DNA of 64,000 nt from contig JAIVEN010000008.1 in assembly GCA_026686845.1 (NCBI GenBank), positions 31,996,501 through 32,060,500 on the forward strand, written 5' to 3'. The notes under the pieces are model-generated. The model ran no database searches. It worked only from the letters and a program-made list of their open reading frames with translations, and had not been told where the DNA came from. Of the stretch, positions 52,112-64,000 are shown piece after piece. Source of the DNA: Adenanthera pavonina. Taxonomy: Eukaryota > Streptophyta > Magnoliopsida > Fabales > Fabaceae. Within the stretch, counting starts at the first letter, position 1. Every line of letters begins with the position of its first letter. The position numbers were made by a program, and so were the translations under genes.

Positions 52112-52489
52112 CTCTCTCACTACCTATCTCCATTTAGCTAGTACAAGATGTAAAAATAGGTTCAAATGCATAAGATTCAAGCTATAACTTCTATTCATAT
52201 CTTAACATATTTTTTTCAAGAAAAAGACACTTTGGGACCTCTTAACACAAATATTGACATACAAGGATCCCTAATTTTTATAATGATTCAAAAGGATACT
52301 GGTCCTTTTAAGAGAATATGCAAATAAGGAAGTAACCAAAATATCCCTGAATAGAGTATAAAAAATGCCTCTCATCTATGCCTCTCTCATCTTTCATCTA
52401 CGTATATTTTCCAAAATAAACTTTAACCATTCAAATTAATTAAATAATCAAGCTTTACTAAGTGAACTAATCTATCGAATTGAGTTAAT

Positions 52490-53062
52490 TAAATTTCCAA
52501 TTGGATATAATTAATTAAGTGAACTAAACTTTTAAATGGGTATAATTAATCTATCGAATTGAGTGAACTAAATTTTCAAGTGGGTATAACTAATCTATTG
52601 AATTGAGTAAATAAAATTTTCAAGTGGGTATAACTAATTTACCAAATTGAATGAACTAAATTTCCAAACGGTTATAATTAGTTGAATAAATTAAATTTCC
52701 AAGTGGGTATAAGTAATTTACCAAATTGAGTGAACAAAATTTCCAAATGGGTATAATTAATCTACCAAATTGAGTGAACTAAATTTTTAAGTGGATATAA
52801 TTAGTCTACTAAATTGAGTGAACTAAATTTCCAAATGGGTATAACTAATCTAAAGAATTGTGTGAACTAAATTTCCAAGTGAGTATAACTAATCTACCAA
52901 ATTGAGTGAATTAAATTTTCAAGTGTGTATAATTAATCTACCAAATTGAGTGAAATAAATTTTCAAGTGAGTATAACTAATTTATCAAATTGAGTAAACT
53001 AAATTTTCAAGTGAGCATAGTTAATCTACCAAATTTAATGAACTAAATTTTCAAGTGGGTAT
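52490..53062. repeat. Left array of the foldback element, unit about 44 bp
   Basis: About 13 head-to-tail units built from AAATTT(C/T)CAAGTGGGTATAA, then CTAATCTACCAAATTG and AGTGAACTA. Units diverge by a few bases and some are shortened. The array flips orientation at about 53062, where CAAGTGGGTATAGTTATG meets CTCACTTGG. Confidence 0.9.
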
Positions 53063-53586
53063 AGTTATGCTCACTTGGAAAAATAGTTGTCTTCATCTGA
53101 AAATTTAGTTTTTAACACTTGAGAATCTAGTTATGCTTAGTTGGGAATTTATGTGTAAGCATTTGGAAATTCATCTTTCAACACTTAAGAATTCAGTTAT
53201 GCTTAACTGGGAAAATAGCTGAGTACTTGGAAATTTATGTTTAACTACTTGGAAATTTAGTTATCAACAGTTGAGAATTTAGTTATGTTTAATTGAAAAA
53301 TAGTTGTAAGTACTTAGAAATTTAGATGTCCCCACTTAGAAATTTAGTTTTCTTCAGTTGAGAATATAGTTGCCAAGTGCTGATAGCTATTTTTTCAACT
53401 AAGCATAACTGAATTTCCAAGTGCTAAAAAAGTAAATTTCTAAGTGGCCGAACCTAAATTTCAAAAGCGTTCACAGCTATTTTCTTAATTGAGTATAACT
53501 AAATTCCTAAATGCTAAAAGCTAAATTTCCAAGTGGTTACAACTAAATCCCCAACCAAGCATAACTAAATTCTCAAGAGCTGAAAG
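53063..53586. repeat. Inner palindromic zone of the foldback element, left part
   Basis: A second repeat type (GAAATTTAGTT..., CACTTGAGAATTTAGTTATG, TTAACTGGGAAAATAGCTG) runs to about 53350. It then turns round at about 53355 into its reverse complement (CAACTAAGCATAACTGAATT, CCAAGTGCTAAAA). The reversed part resumes after the solo LTR, at 55168-55380. Confidence 0.8.
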
Positions 53587-53591
53587 CTATA

Positions 53592-55162
53592 TGTTAGGTT
53601 TGTTGACTTTCCAAGAGTGGAGTGAATTGAGAAGTTTGAAAATTTTCTACAAAATTATGAAAGAGTAGTGAAAGCAATAGTTACAGAAAAACAAAGTGCA
53701 GAATATAATAGAACAGTTTGTAAGGTAGAGGAAAGGAAGACACAAAGATTTATCCTGGTTCGGTCTCTTCCTCTTAACCTACATCTAGTGGTCAAGCCAC
53801 CACTTGAGATTTTTCACTATCTTGTAAGAATTTAGTGGGCTCCTTGCAATGCCACAGTACAACTTGGTGCTTTGTTTCAAGAGCTTACAAATTCTCACTC
53901 TACACCCTAGTAAAGTGTTTCCTAAATCCCTTGTGAAATTCCCTCATAAGAAAATATTTCTTCCAGATGAAAAGATTATTATTTATAGTAAGAGAAACTC
54001 TCTAATATAGAGTATATATAACAGTTGAGGTGTAATAACTAAAGTGTGTGAGAGTAGAAGGCTTTGTCTAATAATTTTGACAAAGTTTCAGTATATACAG
54101 TGTAAAATTATTACTCACAACTTCAAATGAAATTCTATTTATATATTTATGTCTTAACTATACGTTAGAGACAAGATCTAGTCGCTAGAGACATTACCCA
54201 ACGGTTACTTTGTAAAACTAGCCGTTCACCAACCGCATTTAATGCTTATGATATTCCAAGTTCGAATTTTGGGGTGTCAATAGAAGAATTTCGCAGAGAC
54301 CATAAGTTAAAGACTTTAATGTTGAACTTCAAAGTTCGTCTATTCAAAAGTGAAATTCGAATTTTGATATTGACAAATACTTCTCATGTTAGAATATATG
54401 AATTTTCAAGTTTAAAGTACTTCTATTAAGTGTGAACAGTTATCTCATATTGCTATAGTGCACTCGAAATTCAAATTTTGGGGATCCAAAATTCGTCCAT
54501 CAGTGAGCAACTTAATATGACACAAAAGTTCTTCTTTCCGAAATTCAAATTTTAAGCCTTAAAAATTTGTCTGTCAGAAAAACCTCTTATTAGACTTATA
54601 CATTTTTATTCCAAAGTTTGAATTTTCAAAGTAAAAGTTCATCTGTCAGAAAGACATCTAATTAGACTTATATATTTCTATTCCAAAATTCAAATTTTTA
54701 AAACTAAAGTTTTTCTGTCAGAGGGACTGACTTTGAACTCTTTTTGCACTCTAATTTCAGATGAACTTTGACATAGTTTTAAACGAATTTTTCATAAATT
54801 ATACTTAACTCAAAATTCAAATTTCAATAGACTGAAATTTGTCTGTCAGAGGTAACATCTCTGTAACTTCAAATTTCAGTTATCAAGATTCGAATTTTCA
54901 AAGAAACATATGAAGTTTAAAGTTCAAAATTCGTCTATCAGTTGGTATTTTTCAAATTTATCATACGTTAGCATAGGATAATTGAAAAACACTTATTTAA
55001 AATTAGTGAGTGCAAGATCAAAGCCTTTTACTCTGTGAACACTGTGAGAAATCCTACAAGCTAATTTTGTACTCATTTCTTCACTTGAGTTCTCTTGTAC
55101 TTCTTTGATATCATCCTTCTAAACTTCGGTTATTTGGAATCATCAAAACATTTGAATCAACA
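53592..55162 (-). mobile_element. Solo LTR inserted in the foldback element
   Basis: 1571 bp, with TG...CA ends (TGTTAGG at left, ATCAACA at right). It is flanked by a perfect 5-bp duplication CTATA at 53587-53591 and 55163-55167. It is the same family as the LTR at 1580-3104, in the opposite orientation, sharing the AAATTCGAATTT-type motifs and a TATA-like box (in reverse complement near 54135-54145). The flanking foldback sequence continues on either side, so only a single LTR is present. Confidence 0.9.
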
Positions 55163-55167
55163 CTATA

Positions 55168-55800
55168 TTCCCAAGTGAAGAAAAATAAATTTTCAAGTGG
55201 ATCCACCTAAATTTCCAAGTATTGACAGCTATTTTCTCAACTGAACATAACTGAATTCTCAAGTGTTGAAAACTAAATTTCCAAATACTTACAACTAAAT
55301 TTTCAACTGAGAATAACTGAATTTCTTAGCATTGAGAACTAAATTTTAAAGTGAAAACAATTATTTTTCCAAGCGAGCATATCTACACTTGGAATTTTAG
55401 TTTACTTAATTTGGTAGTTTAATTATACCCACTTAAAAATTTTGTTCACTTAATTTGGTAGCATAGTTATACCTACTTAGAAATTTAGTTTACTCAATTA
55501 ACTATACCTACTTGGAAATTTATTTCACTCAATTCAGTAGATTAGTTATACCCACTTGAAAATTTAGTTCACTCAGTTAATTATACCCACTTGGAAACTT
55601 TGTTCACTCAATTTGGTAGATTAGTTATACCCACTTGAAAATTTAGTTCACTTAATTAATTATACCTACTTAGAAATTTAATTCACTCAATTTGGTAGAT
55701 TAGTTATACCCACTTAGAAATTTATTTTACTCAATTAATTATACCAACTTAGAAATTTAGTTAACCCAATTCGATAGTTTAGTTTATTCAGTAAAGCTTG
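55168..55800. repeat. Right arrays of the foldback element, inverted
   Basis: 55168-55380 continues the inner repeat. From about 55385 the roughly 44-bp unit appears in reverse complement (TAGTTCACTCA, CAATTTGGTAGATTAGTTAT, ACCCACTTGGAAATTT) in about 8-9 units, fewer than on the left side. Confidence 0.88.
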
Positions 55801-56064
55801 CTTATTTAATTAATTTAAATGGTTAAAGTTTATTTCAAAAAATGGATGTAGATGGAAGATGAGAGAGGCGTCTACGAGAGGCTTTTTTAATACTTTATTA
55901 AGGGGTATTTTGGTCAATTCCTTATTTTCATATTCTCTTATAACGACTTACATCTTTATTTTTTTTTTTGGCCAAAAGGACTTACATCCTTTTAAATCAT
56001 TATAAAAATTAGAAATTCTTGTATATCAATATTTATGTTAGGAGCTCTCAAAGGAGCGTCTTTC

Positions 56065-58002
56065 CCCATCCAATGATTTGGTAGGCCTGTTGATAAAGAG
56101 ATAAAGTAACAAGGTAATTACACTGTGAGATCAAGATAATAAATTAATTATAAAATAAGACTTATTACTACTTATTTTTTCAATTTTATTATTCAATATT
56201 TCAGATTTTAACATTTTTTTCAATTAAATTTTATTTTATAATTAATTATGGTCCTGTAATTCCCTTAAAGTAATTGGTTTTGGTTTGTCTAGTCTTCCCT
56301 CTCACGAAATGGTTAAATGTAGTTGTCCCTTCAGCAAACAACATTTTATTGCGACGTTCGACTTTTGCGTTGTCAAATGAGGAAATTAACCGTCTATATT
56401 ATAATCATTTATTCCATCCGTGTTATATTATAAAACATTTAAAATTTTACACATATTAAAAAATAAAAATAATATTATTAAATTCTTCAAAAAAATCTAA
56501 ATATTTCTATTTTACCCTTATTAAATGCTTCACTTTTTATAATTCCAACATAATTTATAATACTATACATTACATTAATAAGGGATAAAAATAACAAATA
56601 AAATAATATTATCCTATAATATTATTTTTATTTTTTGTTCTCAAAAAATGGACTCCCTCCGGTTAGGTAATAATGTTTCCCCAGATCTTAAGATATTTTA
56701 TATTGACTTTCTAAAACATTTTATCCAGAAATTTAATAAAAAAAAAAAGGAAAAGAAAACTTTCTAGAACATTCACCACAGCATATTATTTATATTAGAA
56801 CCGCTCCAAGAAATAAGTAACTGGAAGTTAGATCATATCCAGGAGATTAGTTTGGCAAGACAGTACAGAGGCACATGATAATAATAATCGAATTGAGTTA
56901 TTGATTGGATAAAAAACTAATAAATTAATCCTTAATTTGGTTTAGCCAACACAAAATTTGATTAGTGTCTTCTTAGGATTTTAAGATCACTAGAATGGAT
57001 ATGAATGCTGCATGAAGGCTACAGGCAAAGTTATTCTCTCAAGACATTTACTTTTCATGAGAATCACTTCCCCTTCGTGGTTGGTGGATCCCCTTCGTGT
57101 AGAGTTCTTCGATTTTAAAATAAACTCACTCAAGAAAACATCTATGACGACCATTAACTGGACTATGAAAAACAAAGTAATTAAACAAACCGAAACAGAT
57201 AAAAATTATTTTAAACAAATTTATTTAAAAAACAACCACTTATATCTTCAAAACTAATTGATTATTTTATAAATATGTTCACACATAGTGGATGACTATA
57301 ATTTTTAAATTTCTTCTGACGTACATATAGATTTCACGTCCTGCTCTGGCATCTCCTTCAAGTAAATTTCTGAATAAAAACTACTATTTTGAAAAAATAT
57401 AACATAACTCCCTTCCCACTTTTCTGTTACTCCCTAATGGGAGCTGCTATTTTGTAATCTGTTCTTCTATATATATTTTGCAATATAATCCCTTTTCATC
57501 CAAAAAAAAAACATAACATAACAGATAGAATATGTTGACCATTGATTACAGCATAATAGACAATGCACAATTTTTTCCATTTCCGTTTCAATTCCATTGT
57601 TCATCCAAACAGAGCCTGAGAGAGAAACAGACAAGGGCCAAAGAGAGATGGGTGGATTTCTCTTCCCATCTCAAAATTTACCAGGTATGCAGTTAGATCT
57701 AAATGCAAAAGAACTAAGTTGAGACTTCTATCCAAATCTCTAAATATCTAATTTACGTTTGCCAAGACATCCACCAACCAACACATAATGGTTAAACTAG
57801 AACAGATGAACATTTAGAAAATATCCAAAGATGACTTTAGCAAGATAGTACATCCAAGAAAGAGGGAAATGGCATTAAGACATAGACGTAGATTTAAGTC
57901 CTGTTCTAATCCTATTCCCTTTTAACTATTGCTATCCCATTTTCTAAACCATAGTTACAGGACAATGGATTTTTGCTGCTCTACATCTATAGATTGCTAG
58001 CC
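56065..58002. other. Intergenic stretch upstream of the STE24 stop
   Basis: AT-rich, no gene seen. Fragments with CTCCCTCCGG-like ends around 56400-56670 may be a decayed MITE. The right end should contain the STE24 3' UTR. Confidence 0.45.
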
Positions 58003-61000
58003 TTAATCTGCCTTCTTGTCAGGTTCGTCAAGTGCCGCCAATCTTTCAACAAGGGGAGGATGAGAATAGTGATAAGCAGAGTACCAAGGATCTGTATTCA
58101 TAGCTGACAGATTCTCCTCCTGAACAACAGTCAAGTAAAATATTAATTGTATCATAATGTTTATACACCCAATCAATGGAAAAAACTGATCAAGTTGTGT
58201 TTAGTACAAGTTATTTTAATTTCCCAGAAACTGAAAAGTATTTATAACAAATTTAGATATAACATTTAAAATATATGCATTGTGTAAAGTGATCATGTAG
58301 CACACAACATTTAATCACTGGTCAAAATTTTCAACCTATCATTAATGTCGCTAATGCGTATCAATAAGACAACATTACTTAAACACTAAATCTAAAACTC
58401 TAAAAACTTCAACTCTAAAGCATAAAAGTCCTCAATTTTAGAAACGTTAACTCTTAAACCTCGATCCTATTAAGCCCTAAAACCTAAATCTTAAAATTTC
58501 AAACCATTAAAATTAAATATGAAAAGAATTACATAATAATAATAATAAAAATAAAATAGAGCAATGTTTAATATTATTTTTATGACTATAAAAAAAAGAA
58601 GATGGACATTCTTTTTAAAAGACAATTGTCTTTCAAAATTAGAATCTTGCAGCAGGGACCAATCACGATATTGCATTTATTAAGTATGGTTGCAAGATTT
58701 CAATATTTACAGAAAACAATTGCACTCATCAATGGCGATCATTAAATGAACTTACCTGTACTTTTAGAAGAGGAAAGTACCCTTAAGTACTAGCCAACTA
58801 AATTTTTTCATTGAAACTTTATATTAGAGTTTTAAAGTTTCTAGATTATCAGGTTTTAAATATGTCAACCTCAAACTTTTTTGAACAAGTTTCCAACCAC
58901 TTAAATTTAAGTTACTCATACACCAAACACCATAGTGCCAACAAAAGAAAAAATGAATTTGCAAAGCATTGGTAGATCAGATACCTCATCAAAATTCATT
59001 ATAATAGGATTAGACAACAAGAACATAATACATCAAAAAAAATTGAGTAAGAAAGCACAGAACTTGGAGGTCACCTGTAATTTCACAAGACCAGATCGTA
59101 ATGCAGACGCATATCCAAGCTTCTTAGCAAAGGCATCAGCCTACATAGGATGATGTGCATATATAATCAACAGAGGAGAAACACAAACTCAGGCTAAAGC
59201 TTAAGTGCAGCAAAAAGCAAGTTACCTGGAATTCAAATGATCGACTCACAAGATTCAGACCAAAGCTGACTAGGTGCTGAAGAGGAATTACAGTATGCTG
59301 CAAAAACAGCCACAGATGAATCTCATGTCACAATTTAAAATAATCCACAACACCAGTATCAAGGCCACCCTAATAGCAAGAGTTCTATAAATGTGAAAGG
59401 ATCACTATTCACTAGCTGTAATAATGTAAAGTCAAAGAGAACCTCCGCTCAGCTGAAGTAAACAGATGAATTGAGCAAGGCTGGATGACTTTTAAAGATC
59501 AGTATCCTAACATGGTCCACCAAGCACAATCCTGAAACATTTCCTAATTAAATCTGTCTCTCAGGCTCTAGCAGAGTTCATTGTGCCACTCTTGACACAC
59601 ATTACACAATCCACACACTGGAACTAGGCAACCTGGTTTCAACAACGCACCAGATGGCATCCCTTCCAAATAGCCATATTAAGGGTAAGATTGTAAAACT
59701 GATTAAAGGGGATTTTCACTAGATCATGCTAGCATAAAAACAACAACAACAGAATAAGAGGACAAACAAAATGAATCATGTCAACCACAACCTATGCGAG
59801 TCAAGTATTCAAATATGAAGCATATCAAGTTTATTGAGTTAACTAATACACAAGTCACCTATGAAAAAAATATCAGCATATTAGAATCTCTCATGCAACA
59901 GGAAAACTATAACAACAAAACAACAACAACAACAATAGTAATAACAATGATGATGATGATGATAATGACGACGCATGACATTCTTCCCAACTATGCTAAA
60001 GAGAAATACCTGAAATATAATAAGTCCAATAAGGACTGGCTGTGTGTCAAACCCAAAACTTCGAAATAAATCAGTTGAATTTCTCACGAGAGTATATCCT
60101 CCAAATTGCAAGAGAGTAAGGATCTTCATAACATCAAAATAATATGTAAGGAAGGCATCAATAGGTTAAGAATATTTTCAAAGTCAGCAGATTGCAGTTT
60201 CTTTTATCTAAATTTACTTATTCACAATCAGAAAAGATATAGTCCTTCAATAACTAGAGCAATGCAACAGTTATGGTTTATGTCCGAAGTTAATGCAGAA
60301 GTGAGACAAAGACAATATAATAGAGATGAAAGAGATATTATCTTATAATCATATATTTGATTAAGGCTCGATACCTTGTGTCTCCACCATCTCCATAAAT
60401 TTTCTCCTCACTGGAGGTATATCATGTGATTTCTGGACGTTATTTTTCAAAGGAATGTAATCACAATTTGTGATAGTTTAGGAGGAGAAATTTTTGTGTT
60501 TTAAAGTTTATGCACCAAAGTTGTAATTAGGTAATAGTTCAAGGTAGTTATATGTAGTTTTCTCCACTTATTTTCTAAATGAATTTAGGAAATACAAGCA
60601 CAACGAATAAAACAATTTAAAAGAAGAATTTTCCCAAATAAATTGCTCAGAGCTATAGGAAATGCTTTATTAATAATTAATTAGTACTGTGCAATCTCAA
60701 GTTTCATGGCTTGATAAAAGTGAATCACAATTTTCAATATCGAGAGTCATGATCCCTCAATATAAAGATTAAAACTGTTCATTTTTGGAAAATGCCATTA
60801 CACAAACCTGCACGGCAATAAATGAGTACACTGTGTGGTTGAGCTTCCAATGCCCCAGTTCATGTGCAATAACAGCAACAATTTCCTCATCCTCTTTGCA
60901 CTGCAAAATATAATTTAATAATGTAAAAACCTCCCAGAATACAAACAATTTATAATCCCATGACTTCAATAATTAGTACTGCAAGATAAGGACATTGACT

Positions 61001-63972
61001 ATAGAGTATCAACATACATTAATAGTGCAAGAGTTAGAATGTCAAGTGAAAAAATTTTTTTGGCTAAAATTCCAATAAATTTCATGGGAGCTGTACTATA
61101 TGCCAGAAAGAAGAAAAGGAAAAAGGCCTCTTTAACATTAGAGATTTTCATTTTTGTTCAAAAAAAAAACATTAGAGATTTTCATCGAATTCAATATGTT
61201 AACAAGATACTGAAGAGATCATCACAAAATTCTTAATCACTTCCTGCAGAACAGTATACAAGCACATACAATTAATTCTTTTCCATTTAGGTACTTAGAT
61301 GGCTACACCTGGAAACTCCAGAATATAAAATAATAATGCATATAGGAAACGATACATGCATATACCAAAAAAGCCACCATAATAAATAACATTCACCAAA
61401 ATTTATAGAATAAATGTCTAGTGAGTTCTGGAACAACAAATTAGGGACATGTTACTCAGCCAATTTATTTACAGACTTGTAGTAGGGAGATTTTTCAACA
61501 CAACATTGAACTTTCCACCATAGCCTTGAAATTGGAACTTTAAAAAAAATGGTATTTCATGTCAAGAACAACAATGGACAAACATATGCGCAAACTCATA
61601 GAAGTAAGCCCTCCTAAGAGTCAAGAACAAGTATAAAAAATCAAAATCAAAATATAAAGCAAAATTCCATAGATGTAAACCTGCTGAATCAATGTGTCAT
61701 AAAGTACAATCCGCTTGTTCTTGAAGAATCCATACATATAAGCCTGCAATAAATGTTAAGATTATTACTTCAATCAAAATTAACTAAGGGAAGCCCAGCA
61801 AAACTATGGCAAAAGTAATACAGAGTACAAACACATATGAATGGTAGTTATAAAATTCAAGGAAGTCCATGCAATCATGTATCCCTCATAGGATGAAGGA
61901 AAAGTGAATTTGATTTACAGCTGTATTCTTACATTGCTGTGGCTTGACCTTTTAGATCCATCAACAACAAACAACTTCTTTAATGGAAATTTGAGGGAGA
62001 GAGCGAGCTTCTCAATTTTCTCCTTCAGAGTACCGTCTGGAAGCTGATTACCAGAACAAGACCAGAGAAAAGATTAATTAAAACAAGATCTATACTTTCT
62101 TTTGGCCAACAAAGGGTGATACAGTCTTTAATAATATTTCAAAAGGAAGGTTTAAAATGCTCACAGGGGTGAACTTATTGAAGAGAGGGGCTATAAGAAC
62201 CGGAAAAAGAGTCATCATCACAATAGAAAGAACAAACATAAATGCCCAAAGATAGATGGCCAGGTAAGGACCTCCTTTCTGCAACCATTTAAATGAACAT
62301 TAATATGCATTAGAAAGGAACTTAGAGCTCCGCCATGACATAAAGCAGTGAGAAAGCATACAACATAAAACACATGCAACATTAATTATAAGAACATACT
62401 ACATAAAGCAGAAAGCCAAAATAACAAATAAAGAACCAGCTAAGAGAAGGATATCAAATTTCAAGCAAAGTTTGCAAGTGATTGCTAATTATACAGAAAC
62501 ATAGGATCTTACCTGTACAATGACAATGATTGCAGCCACTATAGGTAGGCCAATTACAACAGAAAGGCAAACTCCTTTCAACGTGTCCCTAAAGAATAAC
62601 ATTAATGTTTGCTGTGCAACAGATGACAAAGATGAAAGTTATCAGAAACACAGAATTTTATATCACTCATATCAATGTTAGCATAATGAGATTCAAAAGT
62701 TGACGATTACAAACATGGGCATAATAAGTAATAAACAAGACAGATGATTGAAGGAGGGGGCTATGAACCTTATTAAAACCATGACGGGCCTCAATCACAA
62801 AAGTCGAGTACAATGAAAAAGGCAAATCAGTTATCTGCACAAAAGTTAGAAGCCCACGATGAATTTCATTAAAATCTATGAAAATGTCATTAAATTAAAA
62901 CTAAAATTAAAATTAAAATGTCAAAAAACTCCAATGCAATACGGACACAAATACATGAAATAATTTTCAAAAGAAAATCTCAGCAGAAATTCAGACAAGC
63001 TTGAAGCCACAATTTAAAGCAGTTGTTGATGGACTATATATATGATATTTCTACTCCTCAAAAAGAATGAAACCAAAAATATGCTTCATTAAATTTTAAG
63101 CAAATTAAAAATGAAGGTTTCCAACACATAATAAAAAGAACAATTTTTTTCTCATGTCACATATCAGAATAAAAAGGTTTTTTTTTTTTCAACAATAAGT
63201 GGAACCTATTCCATTTCTACAATTCCTATAAATGACAGAAAAAACAGAGCAGTATGTGCAGTAATATACTACCAATCTGACACAACCCAAAAAATATGAG
63301 AACATAAAGAGAGGTAGTGAGAAAGAGACTGTTTACAGAACAATGAACTGTATAAAGAACCCCACGGTTTCAATTGAAGTTGACCAGTAGTAAAACTGGA
63401 CCACCTACATTTAACATATAAGCAAAAAAATCACTTTATCCTCATGTCCCAAGGAGAAATAATAAACATACCTGCGACCAGACCATGACACCAGCTAAAA
63501 AGGCAAGGGTATGCAGTATTTCATTTTCAGCATTGAAACCAACTAATGCCACAAAATCTCCTGATTTCTGCAATAATGAACGGAAATTAAATGGTGATAT
63601 TACAATTGAAAATGAGACATCGGTGTTCACAGAACCAAATTTTACCTTCCAAAACCAGGGCAAGATGCCACATAACAAAATTGCACAGTCCATCAGTATG
63701 GTCACAAACTCATGAACAAAACGAAAGTGGCTGAAAGAAAAGGAAATCCACATATAAGACTACTTACATAAACATGTCAAATGCAGCCTTGAGTGAGACA
63801 CAAATAGTACCAGTCACCATGTACCTTTTATCAAGACTATAGGCCCTAGATTTCTCAAATTTCTCTTGGCTGATTACTCCTTTCAAAGTATTTGGAAGAG
63901 TGGGCAGTTTGAGAGCCACATGTTGCCGCACATCCAAGTAAGTTTCAAATATGTACATTAATATCATAAACC
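58003..63972 (-). CDS. STE24: CAAX prenyl protease 1 (STE24/FACE1), 5' end outside window
   Basis: Thirteen exons on the minus strand: 63825-63972, 63646-63730, 63472-63567, 62769-62834, 62513-62611, 62165-62278, 61933-62043, 61681-61743, 60808-60900, 60010-60123, 59226-59297, 59075-59140 and 58003-58119 (stop TAA). All are in phase with GT-AG introns. Visible parts: GFMILMYIFETYLDVRQ (first membrane helix), FLAGVMVWSQ, the YLAIYLWAFMFVLSIVMM helix, the zinc motif HELGHWKLNHT in exon 60808-60900, and the third zinc-ligand Glu in FEFQ-ADAFAKKLGY across exons 59226-59297 and 59075-59140. Known role: an ER-membrane zinc protease that cuts the last three residues from prenylated CAAX proteins. 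The acceptor at 63973 implies a short first exon beyond the right edge. Otherwise the enzyme looks complete. Confidence 0.96.
58340..58500. other. Degenerate CTAAA-rich tract in STE24 intron
   Basis: Repeated ACTCTAAA, CCTAAAACCTAAATC and similar steps give a weak 7-bp rhythm like a decayed telomere-type repeat. It has no exact repeat array. Confidence 0.35.
59918..59974. repeat. Compound (AAC)n(ATG)n microsatellite
   Basis: Runs of ACA/CAA triplets are followed by ATGATGATGATGATG in the STE24 intron just downstream of exon 60010-60123. Confidence 0.8.
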
Positions 63973-64000
63973 CTAATGACACAACAGAGGAAAACAGAAA

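Larger units (their letters stand above)
52221..56064. mobile_element. Large foldback element with inverted tandem-repeat arms
   Basis: The outermost 250 bp at each end are inverted repeats: left AAAAAGACACTTTGGGACCT, right in reverse complement GGAAAGACGCTCCTTTGAGA. Both then run through AACATAAATATTGA-like, TTATAATGATT-like and AAATGCCTCTC-like blocks in mirrored order. Inside are the inverted arrays described separately. No transposase is seen, so it would be non-autonomous. The design resembles foldback or long-TIR Mutator-like elements. I could not identify a flanking duplication. Confidence 0.8.

Noticed and set aside
52490..53062. Regular repeat array that could look like a CRISPR
   Set aside because: The units are head-to-tail without unique spacers, are mirrored on the other side, and the genome is a plant's.
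58340..58500. Possible interstitial telomere repeat
   Set aside because: Only a loose CTAAA rhythm, with no exact CCCTAAA array.
59794..60348. Plus-strand frames of 80-91 codons
   Set aside because: They are antisense to an STE24 exon and the adjacent intron with a triplet microsatellite.

Overview
This is a window of a eudicot plant nuclear genome. It is AT-rich, its genes have many exons with GT-AG introns, and plant-type transposons lie in introns and between genes. I cannot name the species from sequence alone. Four host genes can be read exon by exon. Three are on the minus strand and look intact: an MscS-like mechanosensitive channel of the MSL1 type (about 4.06-9.47 kb), an MPK4-like MAP kinase (19.10-25.99 kb) and a membrane-anchored receptor-like kinase of the At1g01540/At4g01330 type (40.60-42.99 kb). 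A fourth minus-strand gene, the CAAX prenyl protease STE24, fills 58.00-63.97 kb and loses its first exon beyond the right edge. On the plus strand, 10.55-18.46 kb holds a broken polygalacturonase (GH28) gene. It lacks its 5' exons and has at least three frame breaks.

Mobile DNA explains most of the rest. From left to right: (1) 1-3.3 kb, a 1.5-kb LTR inserted in an inverted-repeat element and partly duplicated in tandem; (2) a 4.16-kb PIF/Harbinger element with a transposase and a Myb/SANT-like gene, lying in an intron of the polygalacturonase pseudogene; (3) a 1.1-kb internally deleted Ty3/gypsy element in an intron of the MAP kinase gene; (4) at least five Stowaway-like MITEs with TA target duplications and a pair of related dispersed TIR elements; (5) a degenerate Ty1/copia element at 47.16-52.11 kb; (6) directly beside it, at about 52.22-56.06 kb, a large foldback element. 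Its arms are inverted arrays of a roughly 44-bp unit, and a solo LTR of the same family as the one at the left edge has landed inside it with a perfect CTATA target duplication.

The intact genes have no operon-like relation. They are separate housekeeping or signalling genes: organellar osmotic-tension release, MAPK signalling, receptor-like kinase signalling, and processing of prenylated proteins in the ER membrane. The long gene-free stretches (26.4-40.6 kb and 43-58 kb) are AT-rich, with microsatellites and repeat remnants. The most unusual structure is the nested palindrome at 52.2-56.1 kb together with its left-edge counterpart. Both are inverted-repeat elements that host the same LTR family.
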